Of a DNA stretch of 28,490 bases, positions 14,315 through 22,658 are shown piece by piece. The first letter of the stretch is position 1; every line of letters begins with the position of its first letter. Where the stretch lies: IMG/VR virus record IMGVR_UViG_3300021425_000130, positions 1 through 28,490 of that record. The stretch is one strand, 5' to 3'. The notes below the pieces were generated by a model. That model ran no database searches and had not been told where the DNA came from. It worked only from the letters and a program-made list of their open reading frames with translations. The position numbers were made by a program, and so were the translations under genes. The DNA is from a virus.

Positions 14315-17300
14315 TTATGGTGCAGAATTAAAACTAGTTTTTAGTTCTCTTAATGACATAGTACAATTTTGAACTGTCCAGCCTGGGTTACCATTTCCAG
14401 TAAAGAACACCATTGTCACACCTTCGTTAATCTTTAATTGAAAATAAAGTTTACCACTATAATTTGTTGTATGATTTTGACCATTTGAATATAATATATC
14501 AACCTGTTCACCAAAATCTATAGTCTGCCCTAAATCTTGAAACCTAACCCACGCGCTACCTGGTAATGCTGCTGGTGTTTGCACAACAAATTCATATTCA
14601 AATTCAAACGTAGCTCCATCGGTACTTTTATTTACAAGTGAATCATAATAACCTGGACCAACACCATTTTGATCGAAACCATCAATGCTATTATTTAATT
14701 GAGTATCATCTATGTATTCATCAAATGCTCCTACTACCTTAACAGTAGCCCCAGTTCCATTTGCAGAAATAACTAGTGATTTGCTTGGGTACGTTATATT
14801 TAAAATAGATTTATCAGCTTGATATAAGGCACCGCCTCCGCCACCTGAACCTGTTGCACCTGTAAATCCAGTTGCTCCAGTTGCACCTAAGACAACACCA
14901 GTTGAACCTTGTGCACCTAATGGTCCTTGAGAACCTGTGGCTCCCTGGGCACCAGTTCCACCTTGCCCACCTACAGATCCTTGATTACCTATTGCACCTG
15001 TTGCACCTGTTGCACCAGTTTTACCTACTGCTCCTTGTTGTCCAGTTGCTCCTTGAGTTCCAGTTGCTCCTTGTTGACCTACAGCACCTGTTGCACCAGT
15101 TTTACCACCATCACCTTGAGGTCCAGTTGCTCCTTGTTGACCTACAGCACCAGTAGCACCCTGTCCACCGTCTGCACCAGTAGCTCCTTGTTGACCTACA
15201 GCACCAGTAGCACCTTGTCCACCGTCTGCACCAGTAGCTCCTTGTTGACCTACAGCACCTGTTGCACCTACAGTACCTTGTGGGCCAGTAGCACCTTGTC
15301 CGCCTGCTGCACCAGTAGCACCTTGTTGACCTACAGCACCAGTAGCACCTTGTCCACCGTCTGCACCAGTAGCTCCTTGTTGACCTACAGCACCAGTAGC
15401 ACCTTGGCTTCCTGTTGCTCCTTGTTGACCTACTGCACCTGTTGCACCTTTTGCTCCAGTAGCACCCTGTGAGCCGACTGCACCTGCAGTACCTGTAGCT
15501 CCAGTAAATCCAGTTGCACCATCAGAACCGGTTGCTCCAGTTAAACCTGTAGCCCCAACTCCTGTTGCTCCTGTAAAACCAGTTGCTCCAATACCAGTTG
15601 CTCCAGTAAATCCAGTTGCACCATCAGAACCAGTTGCTCCAGTTGAACCAATGCCTGTTGCACCGATACCTGTTGCTCCCGTAAAACCAGTGGCTCCAGT
15701 TGCTCCAGTTGCCCCAGTAAATCCAGTTGAACCAATGCCTGTTGCACCAGTACCAGTCGCTCCTATAAAACCAGTCGCTCCAGTTGCTCCTGTAAAACCA
15801 GTGGCTCCAGTTGAACCTAACCCAGTTGCACCGATACCTGTTGCTCCTGTAAAACCAGTGGCTCCAGTTGAACCTAACCCAGTTGCACCAGTTAACCCGG
15901 TTGCTCCAGTGGCACCAATTGGGCCAGTAGCGCCCTGAGGTCCACCACTAGGTCCTTGTGCACCTGTTGCTCCTGGTAATCCAGAAGCATTAATTGTTAT
16001 TGTATCAGCAACTTCATCAATTACTAAAGTTACATTTGTACCTCCTATTAAGTCAACATCACTAGTAGCAGATCCATCGTCTAATTGAATACTTGCACTT
16101 CCATCAGTATTTTCTAACACTGATAAATTGTATGCTGCTAAAGAAGCATTTTCCCATTGATTGGTAACACTATTGTAAACTAAAAGTTGATCATCTTGTA
16201 CATTTGTAATAGTAACATCAGTTAAACCACCTAAAGTAGAACTTCCTCCACCTCCTGTAGCTTCTACATCAACAGTACCTCGATATAAATGTCCGTTTGC
16301 AGAATTAATCCATAATGTTCTATCTGAAACAGATCCACCACTTACATCATTACATAATGGTCTGTTTGCAAAAGTTGTAGATGGAAGAACTAATCCACCC
16401 TTATCAATATTAACACAACCTACAAAGTAACCAGCCCACGTTCCACCATCCGTTGTTAGTGAAGGTAAAATCCCATTAAATTTAGGAGTGGCAAAAGTAT
16501 CTACTACATTAGAATATAATCCTACTCTTTGAGGATTCACGCCGGTTCCTGTGAATGCAATTGTTTGACCAACATTAATAAGTACATTTGTTCTGTTATC
16601 AAGTGAAATACCAGAACCTACAACACCAGAAAATAATCCAGTATTTGTATCTAAAGTTTCTATTGCTTGGCCATAATAAGTTGCTGATCTTTTAAATTGA
16701 GTTTGATTTTCAGCTTCCAAAGTACCGTCCCAAATAAAATTAAGTTGTTGGGTAGTAGCTTCAAGCATTGGTGAAGTAATATCAGTGTCTATCTTTATAC
16801 TGTCAAAATTGTTATCATTTAAATTTTTACCTTGAAGATGGTAGTGGCCACTATGCCTCATATCAACATATGCACTACCAAAGCCATCCGCCCCTTGGTA
16901 AAGATATTGAATATATTGATTAGAAGTGTCAAATTTACCTTTATCTCCGGTACCGACACCAAGACTTACTAAAGGAATCTTATAGAATTTTTCTGTAGCA
17001 GCAGGAAAAATATCATCTGTTGCTAATTGAGGTATATACAATTCATTGTTAGCAGATATCCCTAGCGCATCTACAGTTAAACCACCTGGACTAGCTCCCA
17101 TTGTAATATAATATGATGGTGGGACACCTATTGCTTTAGCATATACACCAGTGTTAGCTTTAACAACACCAGCTAAACTATGCTGTATACCGGTGATGCC
17201 GTCTGTTAAAGAATTTCTTAATTGTAATTGATGTTGTGTTGAAAGGTTAGAAATATGAACACCTGTTCCTAAATCAGAAGATCTATTAAATTGTAAATTA

Positions 17301-18199
17301 CCAGCTGCACCGTTTAATCTAACTATTCTATCGGCATCCAAGATTAATGAACTGGTTGTATATATGTTTTGTTGTCCTAGACTACCTAAAGATGTTGGAG
17401 CCCATACACCAGAACCTGCATTCCATTGCAAAATATCTAGCGGTTGAGGTACAACATTTGATACATTTGATAGCATACCAATTAAAGGTGCACCATCATT
17501 TAAATTTGCAAGATTAACCTTTGCTTCATTAAAATTATAAACAATATTGTCTTGTACATTATTAGTACTGATTGATAATGCAGTGCCTGTAGTATTAGTA
17601 GCATCAAATCCTCTAAATTGTAAATTAACACCAGACTTACCTGCATAAACATCTTGATGAGTTACACCTTGGCCTATATTTTCACCAAGGTTAGCTTCAC
17701 CTGGATTAGTTGCTAATGAATTAATTAATACAATAGATTTAGATGCTAAGTTATATTGAAGCTGCATCCCTTGTCCAGCAATAAGATTAAAAGTATCATC
17801 ACCAACAGTGGCTTTCATTAAAGCATTGTTTCCATTTTGTAAAGCTCCAGTAGGTAATGTTGAATTTATATTAATCTTACCAAAGCTATTTGCACCTGAT
17901 ACACTAATAGACCCAGAACCAACACCACCAATAATATCCCACTCAGAAGTATCAAATACACCTTGTGTAGTTCTAATGTTAGCTCTCCACCAAACGAGTA
18001 CCTGATCTTCACCGGTAGTTGTAGGATCATCTATAACTACAGGATGATAAACAATATTACCTATCTCATATATTCTAGACTCTACCCATGGGTTAGATAC
18101 CATTTGAAAATTAGTATCAACCTCTCTATTGAATAGCTCTCTTCTTACCTCTGTTCTAAAAAGAATATATTCTTGTAGGTTATTAAATGACGTTGCCAT
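14315..18199 (-). CDS. Very long tail fibre with collagen-like Gly-X-Y region
   Basis: A 1,294-residue fibre. The first 95 residues ([28 protein letters not shown]) have the aromatic spacing of a small carbohydrate-binding (CBM5/12-like) module. Residues about 100-735 are beta-rich, Asn/Gly/Thr-rich shaft. Residues about 738-1121 are Gly-X-Y collagen-like, dominated by G-A-T, then G-Q-Q and G-A-D/G-G-Q triplets. The last 170 residues form a compact, beta-rich head ([23 protein letters not shown]) that probably binds the receptor. Collagen-like triplets in phages give long trimeric rods. The DNA repeats in this stretch invite length change by recombination or slippage. Gln in the rod is largely CAA, read by the tRNA-Gln(UUG) encoded at 21461-21533. 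Confidence 0.85.
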   Translation of the reverse strand: MATSFNNLQEYILFRTEVRRELFNREVDTNFQMVSNPWVESRIYEIGNIVYHPVVIDDPTTTGEDQVLVWWRANIRTTQGVFDTSEWDIIGGVGSGSISVSGANSFGKININSTLPTGALQNGNNALMKATVGDDTFNLIAGQGMQLQYNLASKSIVLINSLATNPGEANLGENIGQGVTHQDVYAGKSGVNLQFRGFDATNTTGTALSISTNNVQDNIVYNFNEAKVNLANLNDGAPLIGMLSNVSNVVPQPLDILQWNAGSGVWAPTSLGSLGQQNIYTTSSLILDADRIVRLNGAAGNLQFNRSSDLGTGVHISNLSTQHQLQLRNSLTDGITGIQHSLAGVVKANTGVYAKAIGVPPSYYITMGASPGGLTVDALGISANNELYIPQLATDDIFPAATEKFYKIPLVSLGVGTGDKGKFDTSNQYIQYLYQGADGFGSAYVDMRHSGHYHLQGKNLNDNNFDSIKIDTDITSPMLEATTQQLNFIWDGTLEAENQTQFKRSATYYGQAIETLDTNTGLFSGVVGSGISLDNRTNVLINVGQTIAFTGTGVNPQRVGLYSNVVDTFATPKFNGILPSLTTDGGTWAGYFVGCVNIDKGGLVLPSTTFANRPLCNDVSGGSVSDRTLWINSANGHLYRGTVDVEATGGGGSSTLGGLTDVTITNVQDDQLLVYNSVTNQWENASLAAYNLSVLENTDGSASIQLDDGSATSDVDLIGGTNVTLVIDEVADTITINASGLPGATGAQGPSGGPQGATGPIGATGATGLTGATGLGSTGATGFTGATGIGATGLGSTGATGFTGATGATGFIGATGTGATGIGSTGFTGATGATGATGFTGATGIGATGIGSTGATGSDGATGFTGATGIGATGFTGATGVGATGLTGATGSDGATGFTGATGTAGAVGSQGATGAKGATGAVGQQGATGSQGATGAVGQQGATGADGGQGATGAVGQQGATGAAGGQGATGPQGTVGATGAVGQQGATGADGGQGATGAVGQQGATGADGGQGATGAVGQQGATGPQGDGGKTGATGAVGQQGATGTQGATGQQGAVGKTGATGATGAIGNQGSVGGQGGTGAQGATGSQGPLGAQGSTGVVLGATGATGFTGATGSGGGGGALYQADKSILNITYPSKSLVISANGTGATVKVVGAFDEYIDDTQLNNSIDGFDQNGVGPGYYDSLVNKSTDGATFEFEYEFVVQTPAALPGSAWVRFQDLGQTIDFGEQVDILYSNGQNHTTNYSGKLYFQLKINEGVTMVFFTGNGNPGWTVQNCTMSLRELKTSFNSAP
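14840..15985 (-). repeat. Collagen-coding tandem repeats within the fibre gene
   Basis: About 380 consecutive codons follow Gly-X-Y. Within it, a roughly 54-nt unit encoding [18 protein letters not shown] recurs near 15160-15410, and shorter units built on [10 protein letters not shown] recur near 15500-15900. Near-identical DNA copies favour length variation. Confidence 0.85.
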
Positions 18200-18241
18200 T
18201 GATGTTAAATATTTTTTTATTTATTCTTCTTTCCGATGTCT

Positions 18242-18817
18242 TTATTTTGGAGGATTTTCAACAATAGTTATATCTGAATATGGAAACTGAGATGTGTCTC
18301 TGCTTGTTGTAAATGCTTCTCTAAATGATTTAAGCCACCATGTATTTTCGGACCATCCAGGTTCTGCATAGCACGGTGAGTAAATTCCTGTTATATAAAT
18401 GTATCTTAATTCTCTCCAATACTTAAGGTAATCATTTACAGCATTTTTAATTAATTGAATTTGTCTATCAATAAATACCTTTCTTCCGGCATTCCTCTGG
18501 CGGTCAAAAGCAGACCCAGTTTCTAAAGTAAACTTTTCTGTAACATCAATTGCTCTGTACTCAGTTGTAAAATTGTAAAGTTCGCTAGTTGCTAAAAAGA
18601 ATTGTATTGAAACTAAATCACCTAAAAAACAATTGTCAATTGGTTTATAATTATCATCATAATATTTTTGCATTGCAGCAACATCGGCAAAATCAATGTA
18701 TTCATGTTTTACTCTATCAAAAAAATCAACCTTAATACTTGTGCAAGTTATGCGGTTCTTTTTCATGAATATGAAAAAGTCTAAAGCTAGTTTAAATGTT
18801 ATTGCCTCTAAGATCAC
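18242..18817 (-). CDS. Unknown protein upstream of the fibre gene, GTG start
   Basis: A 191-residue protein of unknown function. It mixes helices and strands and is aromatic-rich toward the end (Y-L-K-Y-W-R-E-L-R-Y-I-Y-I-T-G-I-Y, then G-W-S-E-N-T-W-W-L-K-S-F). I chose the GTG at 18817 because a GAATATATAC promoter-like motif sits 17 nt before it, the same spacing as at other starts. An ATG at 18766 (M-K-K-N-R-I-T-C-T) would give a protein 17 residues shorter and remains possible. The first 18 residues are hydrophobic (F-K-L-A-L-D-F-F-I-F), which might look like a membrane segment but is short. It lies between the dCMP deaminase and the fibre, so a tail-fibre accessory or wedge role is plausible. 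Confidence 0.5.
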   Translation of the reverse strand: MILEAITFKLALDFFIFMKKNRITCTSIKVDFFDRVKHEYIDFADVAAMQKYYDDNYKPIDNCFLGDLVSIQFFLATSELYNFTTEYRAIDVTEKFTLETGSAFDRQRNAGRKVFIDRQIQLIKNAVNDYLKYWRELRYIYITGIYSPCYAEPGWSENTWWLKSFREAFTTSRDTSQFPYSDITIVENPPK

Positions 18818-18834
18818 TGGGATATACTTTTTTT

Positions 18835-18844
18835 GTATATATTC
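18835..18844 (-). promoter_or_regulatory. Promoter-like motif GAATATATAC before the gene starting at 18817
   Basis: One mismatch to the core, 17 nt before the GTG. The spacing supports GTG as the true start. It overlaps the end of the dCMP deaminase gene. Confidence 0.35.
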
Positions 18845-19316
18845 AGTCTATGATTAGATGGTAGTCTTTAATTAAAGAATCAATTGTACCGTATGTGATT
18901 TTACACTGCTTAAAAATTTCTAGGTGATCTTGGTTACGATAATCATCAATCCAATATACATGTTTAAATCCTGCATTAACTAAAATCTTTGTACACATTT
19001 TACAAGGTGAAAGAGTTAGAAGTATGATGTAATTATGAGGATCATATTCTTTAAATTTAGCAATCATATTTACCTCAGCATGAATAAAGCCACTTTCACC
19101 TGGAGTAAGGCTATCTTCTTCTGTACCAGTCTCTTCATTTATGCCGGCTCCACTATAAGATCCATTGTAACCAAAGCTTGCAATTTTACTGAAGTCTTTT
19201 CTTAATGCAATACAACCAACCTTTGTCGTTGATGAATTTGAAAGATTTTTAACATTATCTAAAATTTTAGAAAATGTATCTATTTTTATTTGAAGTCGCT
19301 GAATCTTGGAATCCAT
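18843..19316 (-). CDS. dCMP deaminase-like cytidine deaminase
   Basis: Converts dCMP to dUMP, the precursor for dTMP; in T4-like phages this helps make AT-rich phage DNA. The 157-residue protein has the zinc site of the family: H-A-E at 79-81 (H79 ligand, E81 catalytic) and P-C-K-M-C at 104-108 (C105, C108). The preceding G-Y-N-G-S segment (49-53) matches the substrate loop of deoxycytidylate deaminases. It starts 31 bases inside the HAD gene, so the two are probably co-expressed. Length is close to other phage dCMP deaminases. The N-terminal 25 residues are helical and not diagnostic. Another nucleotide deaminase with the same zinc motif cannot be excluded. Confidence 0.85.
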   Translation of the reverse strand: MDSKIQRLQIKIDTFSKILDNVKNLSNSSTTKVGCIALRKDFSKIASFGYNGSYSGAGINEETGTEEDSLTPGESGFIHAEVNMIAKFKEYDPHNYIILLTLSPCKMCTKILVNAGFKHVYWIDDYRNQDHLEIFKQCKITYGTIDSLIKDYHLIID

Positions 19317-19867
19317 TTACTCTTAATTAGTTTAGCTTTCATTTTAATACCAGGCTCTTTACTTAATGATTTTGCTAGCTTAATGTTTTCTTCATCATCA
19401 TCAAAAAAGGTAAAGTCATTAAATCCCATTTCTATAAATTTTCTAAATGCATCTTTTTTCTTTTCTGAAGTAGAGCCTTTAAATCCTAAGGAGGTATCAT
19501 TAATCGCAAATATGTATTGAGGATTTATATTAATACCATTATGAGCAAGAAATTGTTGGATAAGTTTAGAATCATCTCTTGCTGTTATAATCCCAACAGG
19601 CTTTCCCTTTTGGATAGTTCTTCTTAAAATAGAAAATACCCATTCAATAATTTTACCAGCTTTAAGAATATCTAAACTTTGAAAATCAGAAAAGTCCATC
19701 TTATCATTTGGTCTTTGCTTAAAAGTATTAAATTCTTGTGGTGTAAGTTCAGTAGAAAAACCAGTTTTTGGATTATGAACTTTAATTTTACTGCGAGTAA
19801 CCACAAGAGTATCGTCCACATCAAATATGGTTATAGACCTTCTTCTATTCGATTCAAATAATCTCAC
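19286..19867 (-). CDS. HAD-superfamily phosphatase, GTG start
   Basis: A 193-residue HAD enzyme with all four motifs: F-D-V-D-D-T-L (nucleophile D16, acid D18), I-I-T-A-R-D-D (T95), basic S-E-K-K-K (136-138) and F-F-D-D-D-E-E-N (D156, D157). It is likely a phosphatase on a small molecule, nucleotide or nucleic-acid end; substrate unknown. The first possible start is GTG at 19867, preceded by an AAAATAAA leader; no ATG lies upstream in frame nearby, and starting later would cut motif I. It overlaps the dCMP deaminase by 31 bases, which suggests a nucleotide role. A second HAD domain, of PNK type, is encoded at 27922. Confidence 0.78.
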   Translation of the reverse strand: MRLFESNRRRSITIFDVDDTLVVTRSKIKVHNPKTGFSTELTPQEFNTFKQRPNDKMDFSDFQSLDILKAGKIIEWVFSILRRTIQKGKPVGIITARDDSKLIQQFLAHNGININPQYIFAINDTSLGFKGSTSEKKKDAFRKFIEMGFNDFTFFDDDEENIKLAKSLSKEPGIKMKAKLIKSKWIPRFSDFK

Positions 19868-19919
19868 TTTATTTTATACTTTCTTTTTTCCTTTTATTAT
19901 TTATCAATAAAATTTGTAG

Positions 19920-19947
19920 AACACATTAGATGTACCTAAAAGGTGTT
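19920..19947 (-). terminator. Possible stem-loop after the ligase gene
   Basis: On the minus strand AACAC and GTGTT flank an inner TTAG/CTAA pair, giving a two-part interrupted stem 5 nt after the ligase stop. No U-run follows at once. It may end or protect the ligase transcript. Confidence 0.35.
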
Positions 19948-19952
19948 AGTAA

Positions 19953-21275
19953 TTAACAATCCCTTCCGTTAGCATAAATATGTTTTACTACAGGGAATCT
20001 TAGAGAGTAACCTCCAGTTTGATTTTTACTTTCTTCAAAATATTGGATAGTTACTGTTTTACCTATAATCTCCTGTGGAAATTCATAATAATGTTCTCTT
20101 TGTTCTTTAGAGAAACCTGATCCTACACTAACTTTACAACCTTTATGTTCAATTATAATACTACTTAAACATTCTCTTTCTACTTGTTTACCGTTTTCTG
20201 TCCATCGGATATTTCCATTGATTGCATCTAGGACAGTATATTCTGCATCATGGAATTTTTTAACCTTTAAAAGATTATGGCTTCTTTTACCTTCATAGCC
20301 TACATTCTTTCTAACCATGATTCCTTCAAATCCTGCTTCTTCAGCATCCTTTGCCATTTCAGTAAATTGGCCATCATTTGAAATTTGTTCTTGTTTAAGA
20401 AATTCTAACATATCAGAATTAATATCTTCTGGTAATAAATCATAACCATTACGAAGTCTTTCAGTAAGTGGTGTAGTTCCAACCTTATTGTCAAATTCAT
20501 CTAATGTTAAATAATCAAATATAAAGAATTTAGGATTTTTAATTTGGTGATCCTTCTTTCGGATCTGTTTCATAATTCCTTGGAAGTCTTCATTACCATT
20601 TTCATCTACTAAACAAATTTCTCCATCTAATATAAAGTCTCCACCTATCTTAGAAATTTCATTTTCCAAATTACCTAGAGTTAAAAATTCTTTACCACTT
20701 CTTGAAAAGAATGTTACTGTATTCATTTCCTTTCGGCAAATACAACGTACTCCATCTAGTTTTCTTGATCCAAACCAATCTTCATTTTCAAAATCTGTTC
20801 TTTTAGGATTATAAGGATTAGCTAAAGCAACCTTAAATGTAGGAATTAAATCTGGGTGTACTGCTTTATTAATTGATGTAGTATTAGCACCCATTTTAAG
20901 GTCTCTATCAATCATATTCCAAATGATATCTTCCCATTGTTTGTTTTCTAAAACAAATCGGTTTACATTTGCAATTGCAGTATGTCCTGTACAAACTCGG
21001 TTTTTCAAATCATCCAATAAAGTAAATATACTTCCATAAGTATTTGGATGTCCTACTAAATCTGAATTCTTTTTACAGTTCTTAGAAGTAACATTATATT
21101 TCCAGTATGGATTGTAAGTATATTCAAAAATCTTTTGTAGAAATTCTCTATCTTCATTCTCTTCTGAATTATCAGCATACTTTTTAATAGTTGCAATCTT
21201 ATGATTCCCTGAAGATGAATCTCTCATCTCATTTAAGAATGATTGTAAATAGTTGAGGTTTGTGTAATATGTCAT
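19953..21275 (-). CDS. ATP-dependent DNA ligase, T4 gp30-like
   Basis: Seals nicks in duplex DNA via a lysyl-AMP intermediate. The 440-residue protein has motif I R-K-L-D-G-V-R (catalytic K172), motif III F-I-L-D-G-E-I (D217, E219), motif IV F-E-G-I-M-V-R-K (E317) and motif V L-L-K-V-K-K (335-340), followed by an OB-fold C-terminus (about 345-440). The N-terminal helical domain contains D-L-K-M-G-A-N-T-T-S-I-N-K-A-V-H-P, the counterpart of the T4 gp30 stretch before its adenylation domain, so I call DNA rather than RNA ligase. It follows the tRNA pair and the duplicated element. A possible stem-loop (19920-19947) lies just after its stop. T4 gp30 is about 490 residues, so this is somewhat shorter. 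Confidence 0.9.
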   Translation of the reverse strand: MTYYTNLNYLQSFLNEMRDSSSGNHKIATIKKYADNSEENEDREFLQKIFEYTYNPYWKYNVTSKNCKKNSDLVGHPNTYGSIFTLLDDLKNRVCTGHTAIANVNRFVLENKQWEDIIWNMIDRDLKMGANTTSINKAVHPDLIPTFKVALANPYNPKRTDFENEDWFGSRKLDGVRCICRKEMNTVTFFSRSGKEFLTLGNLENEISKIGGDFILDGEICLVDENGNEDFQGIMKQIRKKDHQIKNPKFFIFDYLTLDEFDNKVGTTPLTERLRNGYDLLPEDINSDMLEFLKQEQISNDGQFTEMAKDAEEAGFEGIMVRKNVGYEGKRSHNLLKVKKFHDAEYTVLDAINGNIRWTENGKQVERECLSSIIIEHKGCKVSVGSGFSKEQREHYYEFPQEIIGKTVTIQYFEESKNQTGGYSLRFPVVKHIYANGRDC

Positions 21276-21296
21276 ATTCCGTTTATTTTATTATAA

Positions 21297-21374
21297 TATA
21301 AATATAATACATTTAATTGGGAATTGAACTATAAACTCTTGTTTTTTTCAAAAAGTTATTAACAATTTTAAAAC
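21297..21374 (-). repeat. Decayed copy of an element also found at 27739-27817
   Basis: Reading the minus strand, TTTAAAATTGTTAATAAC is identical in both copies, then a T-run/A-run with one base deleted here, an AACAAGA match, a diverged stretch, ATTCCCAA, and TTATATTTATA. It lies between tRNA-Pro and the ligase start. No reading frame corresponds to the coding copy because of the one-base deletion and stops. It may be a gene remnant, a duplicated promoter, or both. Confidence 0.7.
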
Positions 21375-21381
21375 AAAGTTG

Positions 21382-21456
21382 TCGGGATGGCAGGATTCGA
21401 ACCTGCGACCTCCTCGTCCCAAACGAGGCGCGATAACCGGGCTACGCTACATCCCG
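21382..21456 (-). tRNA. tRNA-Pro (anticodon UGG)
   Basis: Folds as a full cloverleaf of 75 nt. The acceptor arm CGGGATG pairs with CATCCCG; the anticodon stem is CCTCG/CGAGG around the loop TTTGGGA with anticodon TGG; the T arm is GCAGG-TTCGAAT-CCTGC. The D stem is short (GCG/CGC). The discriminator is A and the next bases are CAA, so CCA is not encoded and must be added by host enzyme. It lies four bases after tRNA-Gln, probably in one precursor. UGG reads CCA well and other Pro codons by wobble. Confidence 0.95.
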
Positions 21457-21460
21457 TGTG

Positions 21461-21533
21461 TTGTCCCTACAGGGGTCGAACCTATACTCTTCTGGACCAA
21501 AACCAGACGTGTTGCCAATTACACCAAGGGACA
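21461..21533 (-). tRNA. tRNA-Gln (anticodon UUG)
   Basis: A 73-nt cloverleaf. The acceptor TGTCCCT pairs with AGGGACA, the anticodon stem is TCTGG/CCAGA with loop TTTTGGT and anticodon TTG, and the T loop is TTCGACC. The U1-A72 start is typical for bacterial tRNA-Gln. No CCA is encoded. It is followed by four bases and then tRNA-Pro. CAA is the main Gln codon seen in the phage genes, including the Gln-rich fibre rod, so this tRNA probably supplements decoding of late messages. Confidence 0.95.
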
Positions 21534-21541
21534 GATTAATC

Positions 21542-21709
21542 TTATAAGTCTTTTTTATCTTTAAGAGCTTTAATAAGCTTATCAAATTGTTTTGAAGTTA
21601 ATCCTTGGTGGCTTGAAGAAAAAGGTTTCCATTGTACAATAATAGCTAAAAGAAATATGCTACCAATAAAATGCCAAAAAGATTGAAATATAAATTCTAA
21701 TAATGCCAT
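21542..21709 (-). CDS. Small single-span membrane protein, unknown
   Basis: A 55-residue frame, ATG at 21709 to TAA at 21542. Residues 5-26 form one hydrophobic span (E-F-I-F-Q-S-F-W-H-F-I-G-S-I-F-L-L-A-I-I-V), and the remainder is a short polar, lysine-rich tail (K-Q-F-D-K-L-I-K-A-L-K-D-K-K-D-L). It fits exactly between the oxygenase gene and the tRNA pair, in the same direction, with an AATTAATAAATC leader and no competing frame. A holin, spanin-like or superinfection-exclusion role is conceivable, but the sequence shows nothing specific. Confidence 0.55.
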   Translation of the reverse strand: MALLEFIFQSFWHFIGSIFLLAIIVQWKPFSSSHQGLTSKQFDKLIKALKDKKDL

Positions 21710-21746
21710 AGTGATTTATTAATTATATGGATGATAATGATTTAGT

Positions 21747-22328
21747 TTAATATTCAGTGTTAAAGAAAAATGTTTGAAATAATCTACCATCATACTTGTC
21801 TTTTCCAAAGTACTCCATAGATTTATGAAACATATCACCTCTATACAAAACTAACCTATTATAAATATTTCCAACCATTGCAGTCATTTCCCATGCATCT
21901 GCATTATATGCATCAGAATTAATTTTATCAATTCTCTCCCGGTCATAAGATCCGTCTTCTTTTCTTGGGGCAAATTCTAACCCAGTTGGTTTATGTCTAT
22001 ATAATGCAGTACCTCCATTAGCTGGAGCATTAGGTGTTAAGTAACAAACACCAGCCCATGTTGTTGAATTATCAGCATGAATCCAACTAACATCTTTTTC
22101 TGTTGTATATTGCCAAGCTGTAGTATAAGCATCTTCAAAATAAGTAATGTTTCCACCTGCATGTTGGACTATACCTTGTATGACATCTTGTAAACCCCAA
22201 GTGTGGCATGGGGCAGTTCTTTGACCAGGATAATTACCTCTTACATCAAATTCTTGCTGTAAAACCCATTCTCTTGTTTCTTCTGGATTATTGTAAAAAT
22301 TATCGGTAATAATTAAATTTGTTTGCAT
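21747..22328 (-). CDS. 2-oxoglutarate/Fe(II)-dependent oxygenase-like protein
   Basis: A 193-residue protein with the double-stranded beta-helix iron site: H-A-D (H84, D86) in S-W-I-H-A-D-N, the distal histidine H168 in G-D-M-F-H-K-S, and R182 in G-R-L-F-Q-T-F-F-F for the 2-oxoglutarate carboxylate. The strand W-A-G-V-C-Y-L-T-P-N-A-P-A-N-G-G-T (91-107) is typical of the prolyl-hydroxylase-like/DUF6445 group. Such enzymes hydroxylate proteins, nucleobases or small molecules; the substrate is unknown. 2OG oxygenases are frequent in marine T4-like phages. It is followed by a small membrane protein and the tRNAs. All metal residues are present, so it is likely active. Confidence 0.78.
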   Translation of the reverse strand: MQTNLIITDNFYNNPEETREWVLQQEFDVRGNYPGQRTAPCHTWGLQDVIQGIVQHAGGNITYFEDAYTTAWQYTTEKDVSWIHADNSTTWAGVCYLTPNAPANGGTALYRHKPTGLEFAPRKEDGSYDRERIDKINSDAYNADAWEMTAMVGNIYNRLVLYRGDMFHKSMEYFGKDKYDGRLFQTFFFNTEY

Positions 22329-22349
22329 ATTGAAATATTTTATTATTTA

Positions 22350-22658
22350 TTAGTTAATTTCAGGTGGCTCTTCTTCATCATTCCATGGGCCATCTAAAAA
22401 TAACATCGTTTTTAGTTTTTGTAAATTTGTACATCGTTCATATTGTTCTTCATGTTCAAAATACTTAATAAGACCGTCTATACTTTCTATTTTATTTTCA
22501 ATAGAATCTTTTCTTTTTAAAACTGCACTAGGGCTTTGCATTAAAACATGATATGATAAATCCATAAATCTATCAAAGTCAGTATGTTCTAATGTTAGCA
22601 ATAAATTTTTTAAAAATTCATCGCTAAAACCTTTTCCTTTTTTAGGATCCTTTGCCAT
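22350..22658 (-). CDS. Small protein with UVR-like helical hairpin
   Basis: A 102-residue protein. Residues about 55-88 (I-E-N-K-I-E-S-I-D-G-L-I-K-Y-F-E-H-E-E-Q-Y, then C-T-N-L-Q-K-L-K-T-M-L) resemble the UVR motif, a helical hairpin for protein contacts in UvrB/UvrC and McsA. The N-terminus is basic and the last 15 residues acidic. Its start lies 17 bases inside the DnaJ gene, and the shared DNA carries the AAATAAACACA leader, so the two proteins are likely made together. A role as a DnaJ partner or adaptor is conceivable, but only from position. Confidence 0.55.
   Translation of the reverse strand: MAKDPKKGKGFSDEFLKNLLLTLEHTDFDRFMDLSYHVLMQSPSAVLKRKDSIENKIESIDGLIKYFEHEEQYERCTNLQKLKTMLFLDGPWNDEEEPPEIN

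Noticed and set aside
14872-15938. Repetitive plus-strand and alternative-frame open frames, and a repeat array that might suggest CRISPR
   Set aside because: All are shadows of the collagen repeats of the fibre gene. The repeats are in-frame Gly-X-Y codons without unique spacers, and no cas gene is nearby.
19953-21275. Q-S-F-L-N-E-M near the ligase N-terminus resembling the cassette motif
   Set aside because: The first Phe is Tyr/Leu, the position fits the natural helical start of gp30-type ligases (which have L-N-E near the N-terminus), and a ligase is not expected as protease-cut cargo.
21379-21564. Plus-strand open frame of 61 codons
   Set aside because: It is antisense to both tRNA genes; the apparent protein is the reverse reading of the cloverleafs.
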